Source of the DNA: Chitinophagaceae bacterium
GTDB lineage: Bacteria; Bacteroidota; Bacteroidia; Chitinophagales; Chitinophagaceae
NCBI GenBank assembly: GCA_023957755.1
Contig: JAMLGT010000004.1
Coordinates: 1-64,000 of the forward strand
Length of the DNA: 64,000 nucleotides
Direction: 5' to 3'
Shown here piece by piece: positions 52,669 to 61,749 of the stretch. Made by a program: the position numbers and the translations under genes. The stretch's first letter is position 1. Each line of letters opens with the position of its first letter. The notes beneath the pieces are model-generated. The model ran no database searches. It was not told where the DNA came from and saw only the letters and a list, made by a program, of their open reading frames with translations.

Positions 52669-55338
52669 TTATCGTCCACTATTCAAAATTATTTTTTTCA
52701 GCTCTGTATTGAAGTCATTTTCTTTAATCAGTTGTTCCAGAAACACGGGCATACGGTATCTCCAATAATGATTAGGGTCTGCCGGGATATTGATTCGTTC
52801 ATCCCCTGGTTTATTAGACGAAAGCCCTTCATGCATTGCAAATAGATCCTGAATCAGGAAAACACTCCAGAGGGCAGGAGACTGCAAGTGCTGGATGATA
52901 ATTTCCTTTGCCACACCAGTATTGCAGGAAGCCGGTGCTGGACCTGCGTGCCCCAGTACTTCATTATAAAATCGTTGTGACTTACTGTGGTCTTCTGTCC
53001 ACCATTCACGAAGGGTGCTCATATCGTGAGTGGATGGGGTGACAATCGACAGGTATCCGGCATCGTTAGGATGAAAAAATTCTTTACCTGCTGACTTTGG
53101 CATACGTTCAACCTCAAGGCTTAGTATGCCCAATTGTTTCATTACTTTAGGTACACAATGAGGTACCATTCCCAGATCTTCTCCGCAAACGAGCATTTGC
53201 GTGCTACGCTTGAGTGAAGGTAGTTTGGTCATTGCCTCTTTCTCCCAAAGAGCATCCTGGCGATGATAGAAGTAGTCTATATAAAGTGCATACAGATTGT
53301 CTCTTGTTGGATTATCCAATTGAAGAAACGAAGAGGTCTGATGCATTCCAAAGCGAAAGTGGAATGCTTCTCCGGGTTTTTCGCTATCGTCAAACAAGAT
53401 GACATTGCTGATAATGCTTAGCAACCCTTCTTCAAATAACGGTTTCTCCTCGTCGCTCAGTGAACCAGCTACTTTCTGCTGGCTGTTCCAGTCAGGGTGC
53501 AATTGATATTCACCGGTGTCAGTTGCTTTGAAGAACTTCTCTTTTGCCGCATCTGAATGTGTCCCGAATGCCGTCCTGATCACTTCTTCATTGATGAATG
53601 GAATGCAGAAGCGCTTATAGTTAAATTGAATATTCCGTTGGCTGAATTCGTATAGTTGTACCGGAATCGCAGGTACGAATCGGCCCATGATACCTTCAGT
53701 AGCACTTGTAGGGATACTCCAGATTCTGAAGAATCCCAGTATATGATCAATTCTGAAAGCGTCAAAGTAATTACTCAGGCGGTCGAATCTTTTACGCCAC
53801 CAATCGAATCCGTCGTGCTGCATTTGCTTCCAGTTGTATGTAGGAAAACCCCAGTTCTGTCCTTTGGTAGCAAAGTCGTCAGGTGGCGCACCTGCCTGCT
53901 CGTCCATATTGTACAGCGAAGGCGCTACCCATGCATCACAACTATTTCTGTAAATACCAATGGGGATGTCACCTTTGAGTATAATTTGTTTTTTCTGAGC
54001 ATAGCGCGAGGCTTCAGTCAATTGTAAGTGCAGGTGATATTGTACGAAATAGTGAAATACAATTTCATCATAATGCTTAGAGCCGGGTGCTACAAGCTTT
54101 TGAACTGCGGATTCGTCGTACAAGGCATACTTCTTCCAGGTGGTAAAGTCGGGAGTCCGGTTCTTTTTCTTCAGGTACGAATAGGCAGCGTATGGTATAA
54201 GCCAGTGCTGGTTGTGCGTGAAGAATTCCTGATAAGCATTGTCATTCTTCAGTTCTTCTTTCTGGAGATCAAAGATTTCGCGGAGAGCTGACATCTTGAA
54301 CTTTATCACCTGCTCATAATCCAATTGAGCCAGGTCGTTGAGTTGTTTTTGTTTTTTGCGTAGTGCTCTGGTGATAGCTGCATTTTCCTTGCCTGCTACT
54401 TTTTCCAGGTTGATGTAAATAGGGTGTAGTGCAAATGAAGACACAGCAGCATAGGGATAGGAATCAAGTTTGTTGAAGTGAGCTGAAGTGTCATTTACAG
54501 GGAGCAATTGTATCATCTTTATTCCGGTAGCGTATGCCCAGTCGATCAGTAACTTTAAGTCTGTAAACTCACCTACTCCAAAACTTTTTTGAGAGCGGAG
54601 GCTAAAGACCGGAATATTAACACCTGTCCCTTTGAATGGCTTAAAATTGATTCGTACAAACCCGTCATGCGAGATTGTCTTTCCGGTATTTTCGTTTTGA
54701 TGTAGTAGTAGCCGATTCTCCCCCTCTTCATAGGCGACAAATGTTTGGCTTTGCGTATTGTAAATTCCGTATTTATAAGAGGCAGGCCATTCGTCTTCGC
54801 TGAGGGTGACACCTGTAATATACCAATCATCTTTCAGGGTCATCAGTATTGGATGCTGTGTGTCCCAGTTTTTAAGTGCACTTGTAGAGCCCAGAAGGCA
54901 TATTGTTTCATCTGGCTGTAGCGCAGGAGCCTTTACCCTGAATTCGTGGGTTATGGTATCGGGGAGTGCCGTTTTTTTGCCGTTTCCAGGGCTCGGAGCT
55001 ACCACCCGTAAGGCAGAGGTGTAATAGACATTCTTAAAATTACCGGCATCATTCCAGACATCCAATATGGTAAGTCCTGTTTTCTTTTCCTTTTTGAGAA
55101 TGTGAATGTATCTGCCCTCTTCCCCGTCTATCAGATCTGTGCCATCTGCGTCCCGGATTGTATAGTAGTAGCTGATCATTCCTGAAAAGTGATTCTCAAT
55201 TTCAATCGCGATATGCCAGTGGTCGGTATCAAAATAGTTCATCGGAATGTAGCCCTCAGCCGATGACAGGTCATCCGAAATAAGTAGAACCCTTTGCCCA
55301 TAGCGTGTCCGGTACCTAAGATAAAAGTGAAGAATCAT
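52669..55338 (-). CDS. malQ: 4-alpha-glucanotransferase MalQ with tandem CBM20 domains
   Basis: An 889-aa GH77 amylomaltase of the DPE2-like group. Two CBM20 starch-binding domains occupy about 1-100 and 120-215, followed by the catalytic barrel. The nucleophile Asp is in DAFRIDHILGFF, the acid Glu in CGEDLGMVP and the third carboxylate in STHDMSTLREW. It disproportionates malto-oligosaccharides or transfers glucan to polymers, and could work with the branching enzyme of the window. A TAAATTCG stretch 10-20 nt upstream is a weak -7 box. Confidence 0.94.
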   Translation of the reverse strand: MILHFYLRYRTRYGQRVLLISDDLSSAEGYIPMNYFDTDHWHIAIEIENHFSGMISYYYTIRDADGTDLIDGEEGRYIHILKKEKKTGLTILDVWNDAGNFKNVYYTSALRVVAPSPGNGKKTALPDTITHEFRVKAPALQPDETICLLGSTSALKNWDTQHPILMTLKDDWYITGVTLSEDEWPASYKYGIYNTQSQTFVAYEEGENRLLLHQNENTGKTISHDGFVRINFKPFKGTGVNIPVFSLRSQKSFGVGEFTDLKLLIDWAYATGIKMIQLLPVNDTSAHFNKLDSYPYAAVSSFALHPIYINLEKVAGKENAAITRALRKKQKQLNDLAQLDYEQVIKFKMSALREIFDLQKEELKNDNAYQEFFTHNQHWLIPYAAYSYLKKKNRTPDFTTWKKYALYDESAVQKLVAPGSKHYDEIVFHYFVQYHLHLQLTEASRYAQKKQIILKGDIPIGIYRNSCDAWVAPSLYNMDEQAGAPPDDFATKGQNWGFPTYNWKQMQHDGFDWWRKRFDRLSNYFDAFRIDHILGFFRIWSIPTSATEGIMGRFVPAIPVQLYEFSQRNIQFNYKRFCIPFINEEVIRTAFGTHSDAAKEKFFKATDTGEYQLHPDWNSQQKVAGSLSDEEKPLFEEGLLSIISNVILFDDSEKPGEAFHFRFGMHQTSSFLQLDNPTRDNLYALYIDYFYHRQDALWEKEAMTKLPSLKRSTQMLVCGEDLGMVPHCVPKVMKQLGILSLEVERMPKSAGKEFFHPNDAGYLSIVTPSTHDMSTLREWWTEDHSKSQRFYNEVLGHAGPAPASCNTGVAKEIIIQHLQSPALWSVFLIQDLFAMHEGLSSNKPGDERINIPADPNHYWRYRMPVFLEQLIKENDFNTELKKIILNSGR

Positions 55339-55433
55339 TTGCCAAACATTTCGGCGAATTTAAGTGATTAGCCACCAACTTTATGTAAAAAATACACTTT
55401 ATGGACGCAGCCTGAATTTCGGGATGGCTTTGT

Positions 55434-55871
55434 TTAGAAAAGGAACAGCCATCCAAACCATATTATGAATCCGACAGTGCCAATCAGTGCAGAAGTCCTT
55501 TTCATCTTGGACTGTTTAGATGTGTAGGAAAATAGAATTGCAAAAGGGCCTATAATAAGTCCGAGTACAAACCATACCATATCGAGTTTGAATTTGCCCT
55601 TCTCCTGATCGTAATATTTTGAGATTGTAGCGTCAGCAGTTATTTCAGTTTTAGCCAGCCGGCGTTGAATTTTTTTGAAGTAGAGTTTTTCAGCGAAGCT
55701 GAGTTTATGCCCGCTTGCTGCTTCGAATTCAGCGCGGCTCATTTTAATGAAGTTAGCTGTTTTAAGATACTCGGGCGTTGGGGTATGATAAATGTTTGTG
55801 TGCATCATAATGGAGCCTATGCTGAATTGATAAAAGAATATCAGCATGAAGAGCATAAGATATCTTTTCAT
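55434..55871 (-). CDS. Small membrane protein, family unknown
   Basis: A 145-aa protein. I start it at MKRYLMLFMLIFFYQF, not 34 codons upstream, because a perfect TACATTTG -7 box (55901-55908 on the minus strand) lies about 29 nt before this ATG and inside the longer reading. The N-terminal hydrophobic stretch acts as signal or first helix, two more hydrophobic segments lie near the C-terminus (about 97-116 and 127-145). The central charged motif includes LSFAEKLYFKKIQRRLAK, which I have no function for. Downstream of dnaK beyond a terminator, same strand. Confidence 0.65.
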   Translation of the reverse strand: MKRYLMLFMLIFFYQFSIGSIMMHTNIYHTPTPEYLKTANFIKMSRAEFEAASGHKLSFAEKLYFKKIQRRLAKTEITADATISKYYDQEKGKFKLDMVWFVLGLIIGPFAILFSYTSKQSKMKRTSALIGTVGFIIWFGWLFLF

Positions 55872-55900
55872 AATTGACTTTGGAAGGTGAGAAGCTGTCA

Positions 55901-55908
55901 CAAATGTA
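55901..55908 (-). promoter_or_regulatory. -7 box (TACATTTG) of the small membrane protein gene
   Basis: Exact TAnnTTTG match 29 nt from the chosen ATG. It decides the start codon because it lies within the longer alternative reading frame. Confidence 0.5.
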
Positions 55909-55962
55909 TAAGAATAATTTTTTGCTGGTAATAGGTGGAAGCCCTTTTTATTCACATCCATT

Positions 55963-55993
55963 AAAAAAGCCATCCTGGTAGTGGATGGCTTTT
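55963..55993 (-). terminator. Terminator after dnaK
   Basis: Stem AAAGCCATCC/GGATGGCTTT with a 7-nt loop; on the minus strand it is followed by T6, about 20 nt after the dnaK stop. Confidence 0.85.
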
Positions 55994-56013
55994 ATTGTGA
56001 GTTCGGTTGTTCT

Positions 56014-57921
56014 TTATTTCACCTCTTCAAATTCAGCATCGGTAACATTATCAGCGCCCTGATTCTGTTGTCCGTTACCTGCATCGGAGTCAGCGCCCGG
56101 TTGTGCACCGCCTGCCTGCTGGCTGGCTTTGTACATATCCTCACTTGCCGCAGTCCATGCAGTATTGATTTCGGCAAGAGCGGTATCAATAGCTGGGAGG
56201 TCCTGGTTCTTGTGAGCCTCTTTCAATTTGTTGAGCGCAGTTTCAATTGCAGATTTCTTATCAGCCGCAATCTTATCCCCGTATTCTTTCAACTGTTTCT
56301 CAGTTTGGAAAATCATGCTATCGGCCTGATTTACCTTATCGACCTTTTCACGCGCCGCTTTATCCGCAGCCTCGTTGGCCTTAGCTTCCTGCCTCATCTT
56401 TTCAATTTCATCCTTGCTAAGTCCGCTACCTGCTTCAATTCTGATATTGTGCGATTTTCCGGTTCCTTTGTCCTTTGCAGAAACATTCAGGATTCCGTTG
56501 GCATCTATATCAAATGTGACCTCAATTTGTGGCACTCCGCGTGGAGCCGGTGGAATACCGTCCAGATTGAATGTACCCAGACTCTTATTCTGAGAAGCCA
56601 TTGGCCGTTCACCCTGCAAAACGTGGATTTGTACACCCGGTTGATTGTCGGATGCTGTAGAGAACACTTCTGTTTTCTTAGTAGGGATCGTTGTGTTGGA
56701 ATCTATCAGTCTGGTCATTACCCCTCCCATAGTTTCAATACCTAATGACAGTGGAGTTACGTCCAGCAGCAGAACATCTTTAACATCGCCTGTTAACACA
56801 CCACCCTGGATAGCTGCACCGATAGCTACTACTTCATCAGGGTTAACGCCCTTGTGGGGTTTGCGTCCGAAAAAGTTTTCAACTATTTCCTGGACTTTAG
56901 GAATACGGGTTGATCCTCCCACCAGAATTACTTCATCAATCTGGCTGGTGCTGTACCCTGCATCTTTCAAAGCAGCTTCGCATGGTTTCAGGCAGCGGGC
57001 AAATAAATCGTCAGCCAGTTTTTCGAAGTGTGCCTTGGTTAATTTCTTCACAAGGTGTTTAGGTACTCCATCTACAGCAGTGATATACGGAAGGTTGATT
57101 TCGGTTTCGCTGGATGAAGAAAGCTCTATTTTTGCTTTTTCAGCAGCATCTTTTAATCGCTGCCATGCCATAGGGTCTTTCTGCAAATCGATTCCTTCGT
57201 CCTTTTTAAATTCGGCAGCGAGCCAGTCCATCACAGTTTTATCAAAATCATCACCGCCAAGGTGTGTATCACCATTGGTGCTTTTTACTTCAAAAACCCC
57301 ATCGCCTAATTCAAGGATAGAGATATCAAAAGTACCGCCGCCGAGGTCAAATACCGCTACTTTCTGATCTACTGTTTTTTTATCAAGTCCGTATGCCAGT
57401 GCTGCAGCAGTAGGCTCGTTTATGATACGGCGCACTTTGAGGCCTGCAATTTCACCTGCTTCCTTTGTTGCTTGCCTCTGAGAGTCATTAAAATAGGCAG
57501 GAACGGTAATGACAGCTTCTGTCACTTCCTGTCCAAGATAGTCTTCTGCAGTTTTCTTCATTTTCTGAAGAATCATTGCTGAAATCTCTTGTGGTGTATA
57601 TTGTCTGCCATCAATGTCAATTCTGACAGTATCATTGTCACCTTTGACAAGTTTGTAGCTCCAGTGTCCCGCCTCCATTGTCACTTCATCCCATTTGTGC
57701 CCCATGAACCTCTTCACGCTCATGATAGTGTTGATAGGATTGGTAATGGCTTGTCTTTTTGCAGGATCACCTACTTTACGCTCCCCGTTTTTCAGAAAAG
57801 CTACTACTGAAGGTGTCGTTCTTTTTCCTTCGTCATTTGGGATCACCACAGGATCGCTCCCTTCCATTACAGCTACACAACTGTTGGTTGTTCCCAGGTC
57901 AATTCCTATAATCTTTGACAT
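56014..57921 (-). CDS. dnaK: Molecular chaperone DnaK (Hsp70)
   Basis: A 635-aa ATP-driven chaperone. The ATPase domain (about 1-385) begins [13 protein letters not shown], with the phosphate-2 motif [12 protein letters not shown] and the AIGAAIQGG element. A linker [19 protein letters not shown] (core DVLLLD) leads to the substrate-binding domain and the helical lid. The tail is Gln/Gly/Asp-rich and ends EFEEVK. No dnaJ or grpE is adjacent, so it is transcribed alone between a GtrA gene and a terminator. A -24/-12 sigma54-like sequence lies upstream. Confidence 0.98.
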   Translation of the reverse strand: MSKIIGIDLGTTNSCVAVMEGSDPVVIPNDEGKRTTPSVVAFLKNGERKVGDPAKRQAITNPINTIMSVKRFMGHKWDEVTMEAGHWSYKLVKGDNDTVRIDIDGRQYTPQEISAMILQKMKKTAEDYLGQEVTEAVITVPAYFNDSQRQATKEAGEIAGLKVRRIINEPTAAALAYGLDKKTVDQKVAVFDLGGGTFDISILELGDGVFEVKSTNGDTHLGGDDFDKTVMDWLAAEFKKDEGIDLQKDPMAWQRLKDAAEKAKIELSSSSETEINLPYITAVDGVPKHLVKKLTKAHFEKLADDLFARCLKPCEAALKDAGYSTSQIDEVILVGGSTRIPKVQEIVENFFGRKPHKGVNPDEVVAIGAAIQGGVLTGDVKDVLLLDVTPLSLGIETMGGVMTRLIDSNTTIPTKKTEVFSTASDNQPGVQIHVLQGERPMASQNKSLGTFNLDGIPPAPRGVPQIEVTFDIDANGILNVSAKDKGTGKSHNIRIEAGSGLSKDEIEKMRQEAKANEAADKAAREKVDKVNQADSMIFQTEKQLKEYGDKIAADKKSAIETALNKLKEAHKNQDLPAIDTALAEINTAWTAASEDMYKASQQAGGAQPGADSDAGNGQQNQGADNVTDAEFEEVK

Positions 57922-57960
57922 AGTAAATATTTTTTTGCTTGATTATTTGAAACCCAAAAG

Positions 57961-57975
57961 GCAAGGTTTATGCCA
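57961..57975 (-). promoter_or_regulatory. Possible sigma54-type -24/-12 promoter of dnaK
   Basis: On the minus strand TGGCAT-AAACC-TTGC has GG and GC with exactly 10 nt between them, as in the sigma54 consensus TGGCAC-N5-TTGC, and differs by one base. The start expected 11-12 nt later leaves a 5' leader near 28 nt. No TAnnTTTG box is closer to dnaK. Confidence 0.5.
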
Positions 57976-58007
57976 ACCGGACAATGGGTGTAAAATTGTC
58001 AGGTTTT

Positions 58008-58511
58008 TCAATTATCAGTTGCCTCAGAAGTGGTATTGGACTGACGGAAAGTAAAGTGTTTTTGAGAGAGGTAGCTGAAAGTGACGATAATAGCAGTCGC
58101 GAAGATTTTGGACAATGTGGGGTAAAAATGGAGGTATTGCACCATTACGTTTAATAATACATAGTTCAATAGCAAATTAATTGCGACTATCAATCCGTAT
58201 CTGAAAAGTTGGATTCGTCCGCGTAGGTATGACCCCTGGAAAACGATGTATTTTGAAAGCAGGAATCCCAGTGGAAAGGTGACACAAAATGCCATTAACA
58301 ATGCAGCATTATAGCCTTTCAGGGTGAGAATGCCTAGATTTAAGGGTTGCTTTTGCAGGATAAAGTTAAAACTGACGTAAAAGAGAAGAATATCCAACAG
58401 TACGTTTCCGCCACCACAGACCGCATACCTGAAAGTCTGGATGGGCAAAAATCTCTTGAAGGGCGGGTAGAAAAAATCAATAATTGCTATAACGCTGTCG
58501 CGAACCTTCAT
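58008..58511 (-). CDS. GtrA-like family membrane protein
   Basis: A 167-aa integral membrane protein with four transmembrane helices (about 30-50, 60-85, 100-125, 130-150) of the GtrA (PF04138) family. FRYAVCGGGNVLLDILLFY and YLSQKHFTFR (ends in the family's K-x-x-F-F/R element) are characteristic. GtrA proteins are thought to flip or move lipid-linked sugars for polysaccharide synthesis. No glycosyltransferase is next to it. It precedes dnaK by 86 nt and may not share its transcript. Confidence 0.85.
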   Translation of the reverse strand: MKVRDSVIAIIDFFYPPFKRFLPIQTFRYAVCGGGNVLLDILLFYVSFNFILQKQPLNLGILTLKGYNAALLMAFCVTFPLGFLLSKYIVFQGSYLRGRIQLFRYGLIVAINLLLNYVLLNVMVQYLHFYPTLSKIFATAIIVTFSYLSQKHFTFRQSNTTSEATDN

Positions 58512-58520
58512 AGAATATTA

Positions 58521-58554
58521 AAAAAAAGAATTCCCGGCTGCAATAGCCGGGAAT
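58521..58554 (-). terminator. Terminator after the beta-barrel gene
   Basis: A perfect 10-bp stem ATTCCCGGCT/AGCCGGGAAT with a 5-nt loop; on the minus strand a TTCTTTTTTT run follows. Located 18 nt after the stop codon of the beta-barrel gene. Confidence 0.9.
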
Positions 58555-58571
58555 AAAAGATATGATTTAAA

Positions 58572-59030
58572 CTAACGCAACACGTACCTGATTCCCAGGC
58601 CTAGTGCCAGATTTGTTCCTGTTGAAGGTGCCAGATAAAATGTGGGGTCGAGGCCCAGGCTGATATTGATGGGGGCTCCTGAAAATGTATATTCCGCGCC
58701 ACCAGTCAGGCGAAGTCCGAATGAAGTGCTGCCACCACCGGTTCCGAATGCCAACAGGCCACCACCACCTACGAAATACTGTAAGCCCGCAGCTCCGGGT
58801 ATAGGGCCCTGAAACTCATATAAACCTTCTAAACCTACTGCGCCGGATGCAAACAAAAGGGATCCTTCGATAGCTGATTTTTCGGCAAGGCTGTGTTTAA
58901 TGTTGAAACCACCAAGCGTACCGTCGCCCAGATAAAATTTAGCACCAATTGCAGTCTGGTAGTCTTGTGCTTTTACTGTGCCGGCAGCTAAGCAGAACAT
59001 TGAAACTAATAAAATTGAAATCTTCTTCAT
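58572..59030 (-). CDS. Secreted outer-membrane beta-barrel-like protein
   Basis: A 152-aa protein with a signal peptide (1-21, cleavage after VKA-Q). The mature part is Gly-rich with alternating short strands such as AIGAKFYLGDGTLGGFNI and ALGLGIRYVLR, ending in an aromatic/charged residue. This pattern and size suggest a small outer-membrane barrel of the porin-family type, but no specific function. It is a single-gene unit with a TACTTTTG box 66 nt upstream. Confidence 0.7.
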   Translation of the reverse strand: MKKISILLVSMFCLAAGTVKAQDYQTAIGAKFYLGDGTLGGFNIKHSLAEKSAIEGSLLFASGAVGLEGLYEFQGPIPGAAGLQYFVGGGGLLAFGTGGGSTSFGLRLTGGAEYTFSGAPINISLGLDPTFYLAPSTGTNLALGLGIRYVLR

Positions 59031-59095
59031 GATGTTTCTTTTAATTTTTAGGGTAAAGTAAATTTCTTACCGATTGAATTCATTCAGATGAGGCG

Positions 59096-59103
59096 CAAAA
59101 GTA
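59096..59103 (-). promoter_or_regulatory. -7 box (TACTTTTG) of the beta-barrel gene
   Basis: Exact TAnnTTTG match on the minus strand, 65 nt upstream of the barrel gene's ATG; -33 is not apparent. Confidence 0.5.
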
Positions 59104-59261
59104 AAAATTAAATTCAATTATTTTTCTATAAATAAATGGTAAATGAAGTGTGCATGTAATAAATAAGTAATACTCAGATGAATGATAATGTGGTGCCTGT
59201 TGATAGTACAAGTAAAAGTATTGTCGGAAGGATAATAATGCTTCAGTAATTTTTATTTCTC

Positions 59262-59269
59262 TATTTTTG
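59262..59269 (+). promoter_or_regulatory. -7 box (TATTTTTG) upstream of the antiporter
   Basis: Exact TAnnTTTG match. If used, the mRNA would carry a leader of about 120 nt before the antiporter ATG, containing a short reading frame. Confidence 0.4.
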
Positions 59270-59398
59270 AATTTGCCATAGATATGAACCATTCTCCGGT
59301 TCTTCAGAATGTATCAGAGGGAAGCCTGACTATGCCGGAGCGCGTGAGTGTTTTTATCTAATTGAGTAGCATGTGTTTAACAGATTTAATCCGGATAG

Positions 59399-61549
59399 AT
59401 GACAGACTTTTTCAAACATTTGGTTAATGAGTTTCAGTTGCCCCTGGAAAATCCGGTGCTGATTTTCTCATTGATTCTTTTTATAATTCTTTTATCACCC
59501 ATTTTACTTCGGCGGCTCAATATTCCGGGGATAATCGGGCTGATAATTTCAGGGGTTATAATCGGGCCTTATGGTTTCAATATTTTGGCTAAGAGTTCAG
59601 CGGTGGATCTTTTCTCGACCATTGGTTTATTGTATATCATGTTTATTGCGGGTCTCGAACTGGATTTAAACGAGTTTAAGGCCAATCGCAATAAGAGTTT
59701 ATTATTTGGGCTTCTTACGTTCACTATACCGTTGGCAATTGGATATCCGGTAGTACGCTATTTCTTAGGATATGATTTTAATGCGAGTTTTCTCACTGCG
59801 AGCATGTTTGCGACGCACACTCTTGTAGCCTATCCTATAGTGAGTAAGATGGGGATTTCAAAAAATCAGGCTGTGGCCATAACCGTTGGGGGTACTATAC
59901 TTACAGATACGGCAGTACTGTTGATTCTGGCAGTCATACTGGCCAATCATCAGGGAAATTTAGACATGCAATTCTGGCTGACGATGGGATTATCGCTCAT
60001 CATCTTTCTGGCTATTATGTTTTTTGTCATACCAAGGATTGCCAAGTGGTTTTTTCGTAAACTGGAAAGTGAGAAACATTCCCACTATATTTTTGTGCTG
60101 GCGGTAGTTTTCTTCGCTGCTTTTCTTGCGGAAGTAGCCGGAGTGGAACCAATTATCGGAGCATTTGTAGCCGGGCTCGCACTGAACAAACTGATTCCTC
60201 ACTCCTCTGCACTGATGAACCGAATAGAGTTTATTGGTAATTCATTATTTATTCCTTTTTTCCTGATCAGTGTGGGCATGCTCGTAGATGTAAAGGTGAT
60301 TATGAGTGGCCCGGGCGCATGGATTATAGCTTTAACTCTGTCGGCGGTAGCATTGTTTGGGAAATGGATAGCAGCATGGATTACCCAGGTTATCTTTAAG
60401 TATTCAGGTGCCCAGCGTCAGTTAATCTTTGGACTGAGCGGTGCGCATGCCGCGGCGACTCTTGCAGTAATACTGGTTGGATACAGAGCTGAAATTCTCG
60501 ATGATAATATTCTGAATGGTACTATTATTCTTATACTGATTGCCTGTATTGTGGCTTCCTTTGCGACGGAAAAGGCTGCCAAAAAAATCATTCTGGAGTC
60601 GGATGATGCAGAACTGGAAGATTCGAATGGCTCTGCAGTGAACAATGAACATATCCTGCTTCCTATTGCCAACTTTGAGAATCTGGAAAGGCTGCTCGAG
60701 TTTTCTATTTTGATTAGGGAGAAGAGTTCTCCTAATCCGGTCTCTGTGCTTACTGTAGTTTCCAATGATGATGAAGCGGAGAAAAACCTGCTGAAAGCCC
60801 GAAATAAGCTGGAAGAATTTGTAAAACAGGGCTCGGCTACAGAAACCAAAGTAAATGTAATTACCACTCTCGATTATAATGCCACCAGTGGTATCACACG
60901 TATATCCAAAGAAGTTATGGCAGATATTGTAGTGCTTCAATGGCCGGAGCGCTCAGCCGTAATTGAAAAATTGGTTGGAGAACAATTGGATAATATTCTG
61001 GCCCGGATTGGAAAGACCATCTTTATTTGTTTTGTAGAGAAACCGCTGGTATTGCACAAGCGTATCGTGATTATGGCGCCGCCTTTTGCAGAGCGTGAGA
61101 ACGGCTTTGAAGTGTGGCTGAATAAAATGAATAAACTAAGCCAGGAGCTAAGCATTCCCATGCTGGTCTTTGCTAATGAACTGACAGCAGGGGCAATGGG
61201 TAATTATTTTAAGCGGGCAAAGCTAAATGCCAATATCACCTTCCACACTTTTAACGATTGGGACGATTATCTGGTGCTGGCCAGATATATTAAAGAAGAC
61301 GATTTGTTTGTGCTGGCATCCTCAAGAAAAGGAGCTGTATCGCACCTGCATGTGCTGGATGCCTGGCCTTCGAAACTGGAAAAGTATTTTCCTCAAAACA
61401 GTAAGATTGTCATCTTCCCTGAGCAGTTCAACACGTTTGAAGATGTAGATGTGTACGAGGATGTGTCCAATGAGCCATTAACGAGAGGACTGGAAACTAT
61501 TCAGAAATTAGGTAAAGGAATAGGCAATATATTCCGTGGAGGAGAATAA
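59399..61549 (+). CDS. Monovalent cation:proton antiporter (CPA2) with C-terminal USP-like domain
   Basis: A 716-aa inner-membrane protein. About twelve transmembrane helices (1-390) form a CPA2/KefB-type exchanger: GIIGLIISGVIIGPYGFN in parts, FIAGLELDLNEFK and the GGTILTDTAVL stretch with the Asp expected in the ion site are visible. The cytoplasmic C-terminal half (about 415-710) looks like two universal-stress-protein-type domains, instead of TrkA-N. It probably exchanges Na+ or K+ for H+. No regulatory subunit is adjacent. Confidence 0.9.
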   Translation: MTDFFKHLVNEFQLPLENPVLIFSLILFIILLSPILLRRLNIPGIIGLIISGVIIGPYGFNILAKSSAVDLFSTIGLLYIMFIAGLELDLNEFKANRNKSLLFGLLTFTIPLAIGYPVVRYFLGYDFNASFLTASMFATHTLVAYPIVSKMGISKNQAVAITVGGTILTDTAVLLILAVILANHQGNLDMQFWLTMGLSLIIFLAIMFFVIPRIAKWFFRKLESEKHSHYIFVLAVVFFAAFLAEVAGVEPIIGAFVAGLALNKLIPHSSALMNRIEFIGNSLFIPFFLISVGMLVDVKVIMSGPGAWIIALTLSAVALFGKWIAAWITQVIFKYSGAQRQLIFGLSGAHAAATLAVILVGYRAEILDDNILNGTIILILIACIVASFATEKAAKKIILESDDAELEDSNGSAVNNEHILLPIANFENLERLLEFSILIREKSSPNPVSVLTVVSNDDEAEKNLLKARNKLEEFVKQGSATETKVNVITTLDYNATSGITRISKEVMADIVVLQWPERSAVIEKLVGEQLDNILARIGKTIFICFVEKPLVLHKRIVIMAPPFAERENGFEVWLNKMNKLSQELSIPMLVFANELTAGAMGNYFKRAKLNANITFHTFNDWDDYLVLARYIKEDDLFVLASSRKGAVSHLHVLDAWPSKLEKYFPQNSKIVIFPEQFNTFEDVDVYEDVSNEPLTRGLETIQKLGKGIGNIFRGGE

Positions 61550-61574
61550 GAATAGATATAGGGTTCTTGTCCCC

Positions 61575-61615
61575 GGTGTAAAGCTTAATCACCATAATTA
61601 TTGGGCTTATACACC
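61575..61615. repeat. Inverted repeat downstream of the antiporter
   Basis: GGTGTA-AAGC (61575-61584) pairs with GCTTATACACC (61605-61615), a 10-bp stem with one bulge and a 20-nt loop. No T run follows. It overlaps TTATACACC (61607-61615), one base off a relaxed DnaA box, and a perfect TTATCCACA occurs nearby on the minus strand (61649-61657). Confidence 0.35.
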
Positions 61616-61749
61616 TAATCGTATATCAAATGAACCTTTAACCAGGCATGTGGATAACTATAAATGCTGTACCGGTAATTCAGAGTTGGTTAGACCCTTA
61701 TTCCTTAAATTGCATCTCAATAAAATTATCAATAAATAAAATCAATCCA

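Larger units (their letters stand above)
59031..59398. other. Divergent gap before the cation antiporter
   Basis: A 368-nt AT-rich gap between two divergent genes. On the minus strand it holds the TACTTTTG box of the barrel gene (59096-59103). On the plus strand TATTTTTG (59262-59269) could start the antiporter transcript, and a 25-codon reading frame (59284-59361) lies just after it. I see no other gene. Confidence 0.5.

Noticed and set aside
55981-57367. Two long plus-strand reading frames (254 and 240 aa) opposite dnaK
   Set aside because: Antisense to dnaK, whose protein is fully accounted for. The frames are Ser/Thr- or Cys-rich artefacts.
59080-59292. 70-aa minus-strand reading frame in the antiporter gap
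   Set aside because: Rich in Tyr and His, covers the barrel gene's own promoter region, and has no features of a real protein.
61536-61739. 67-aa reading frame overlapping the antiporter end
   Set aside because: Begins inside the antiporter, has no motif, and contains intergenic inverted-repeat sequence. Considered chance.
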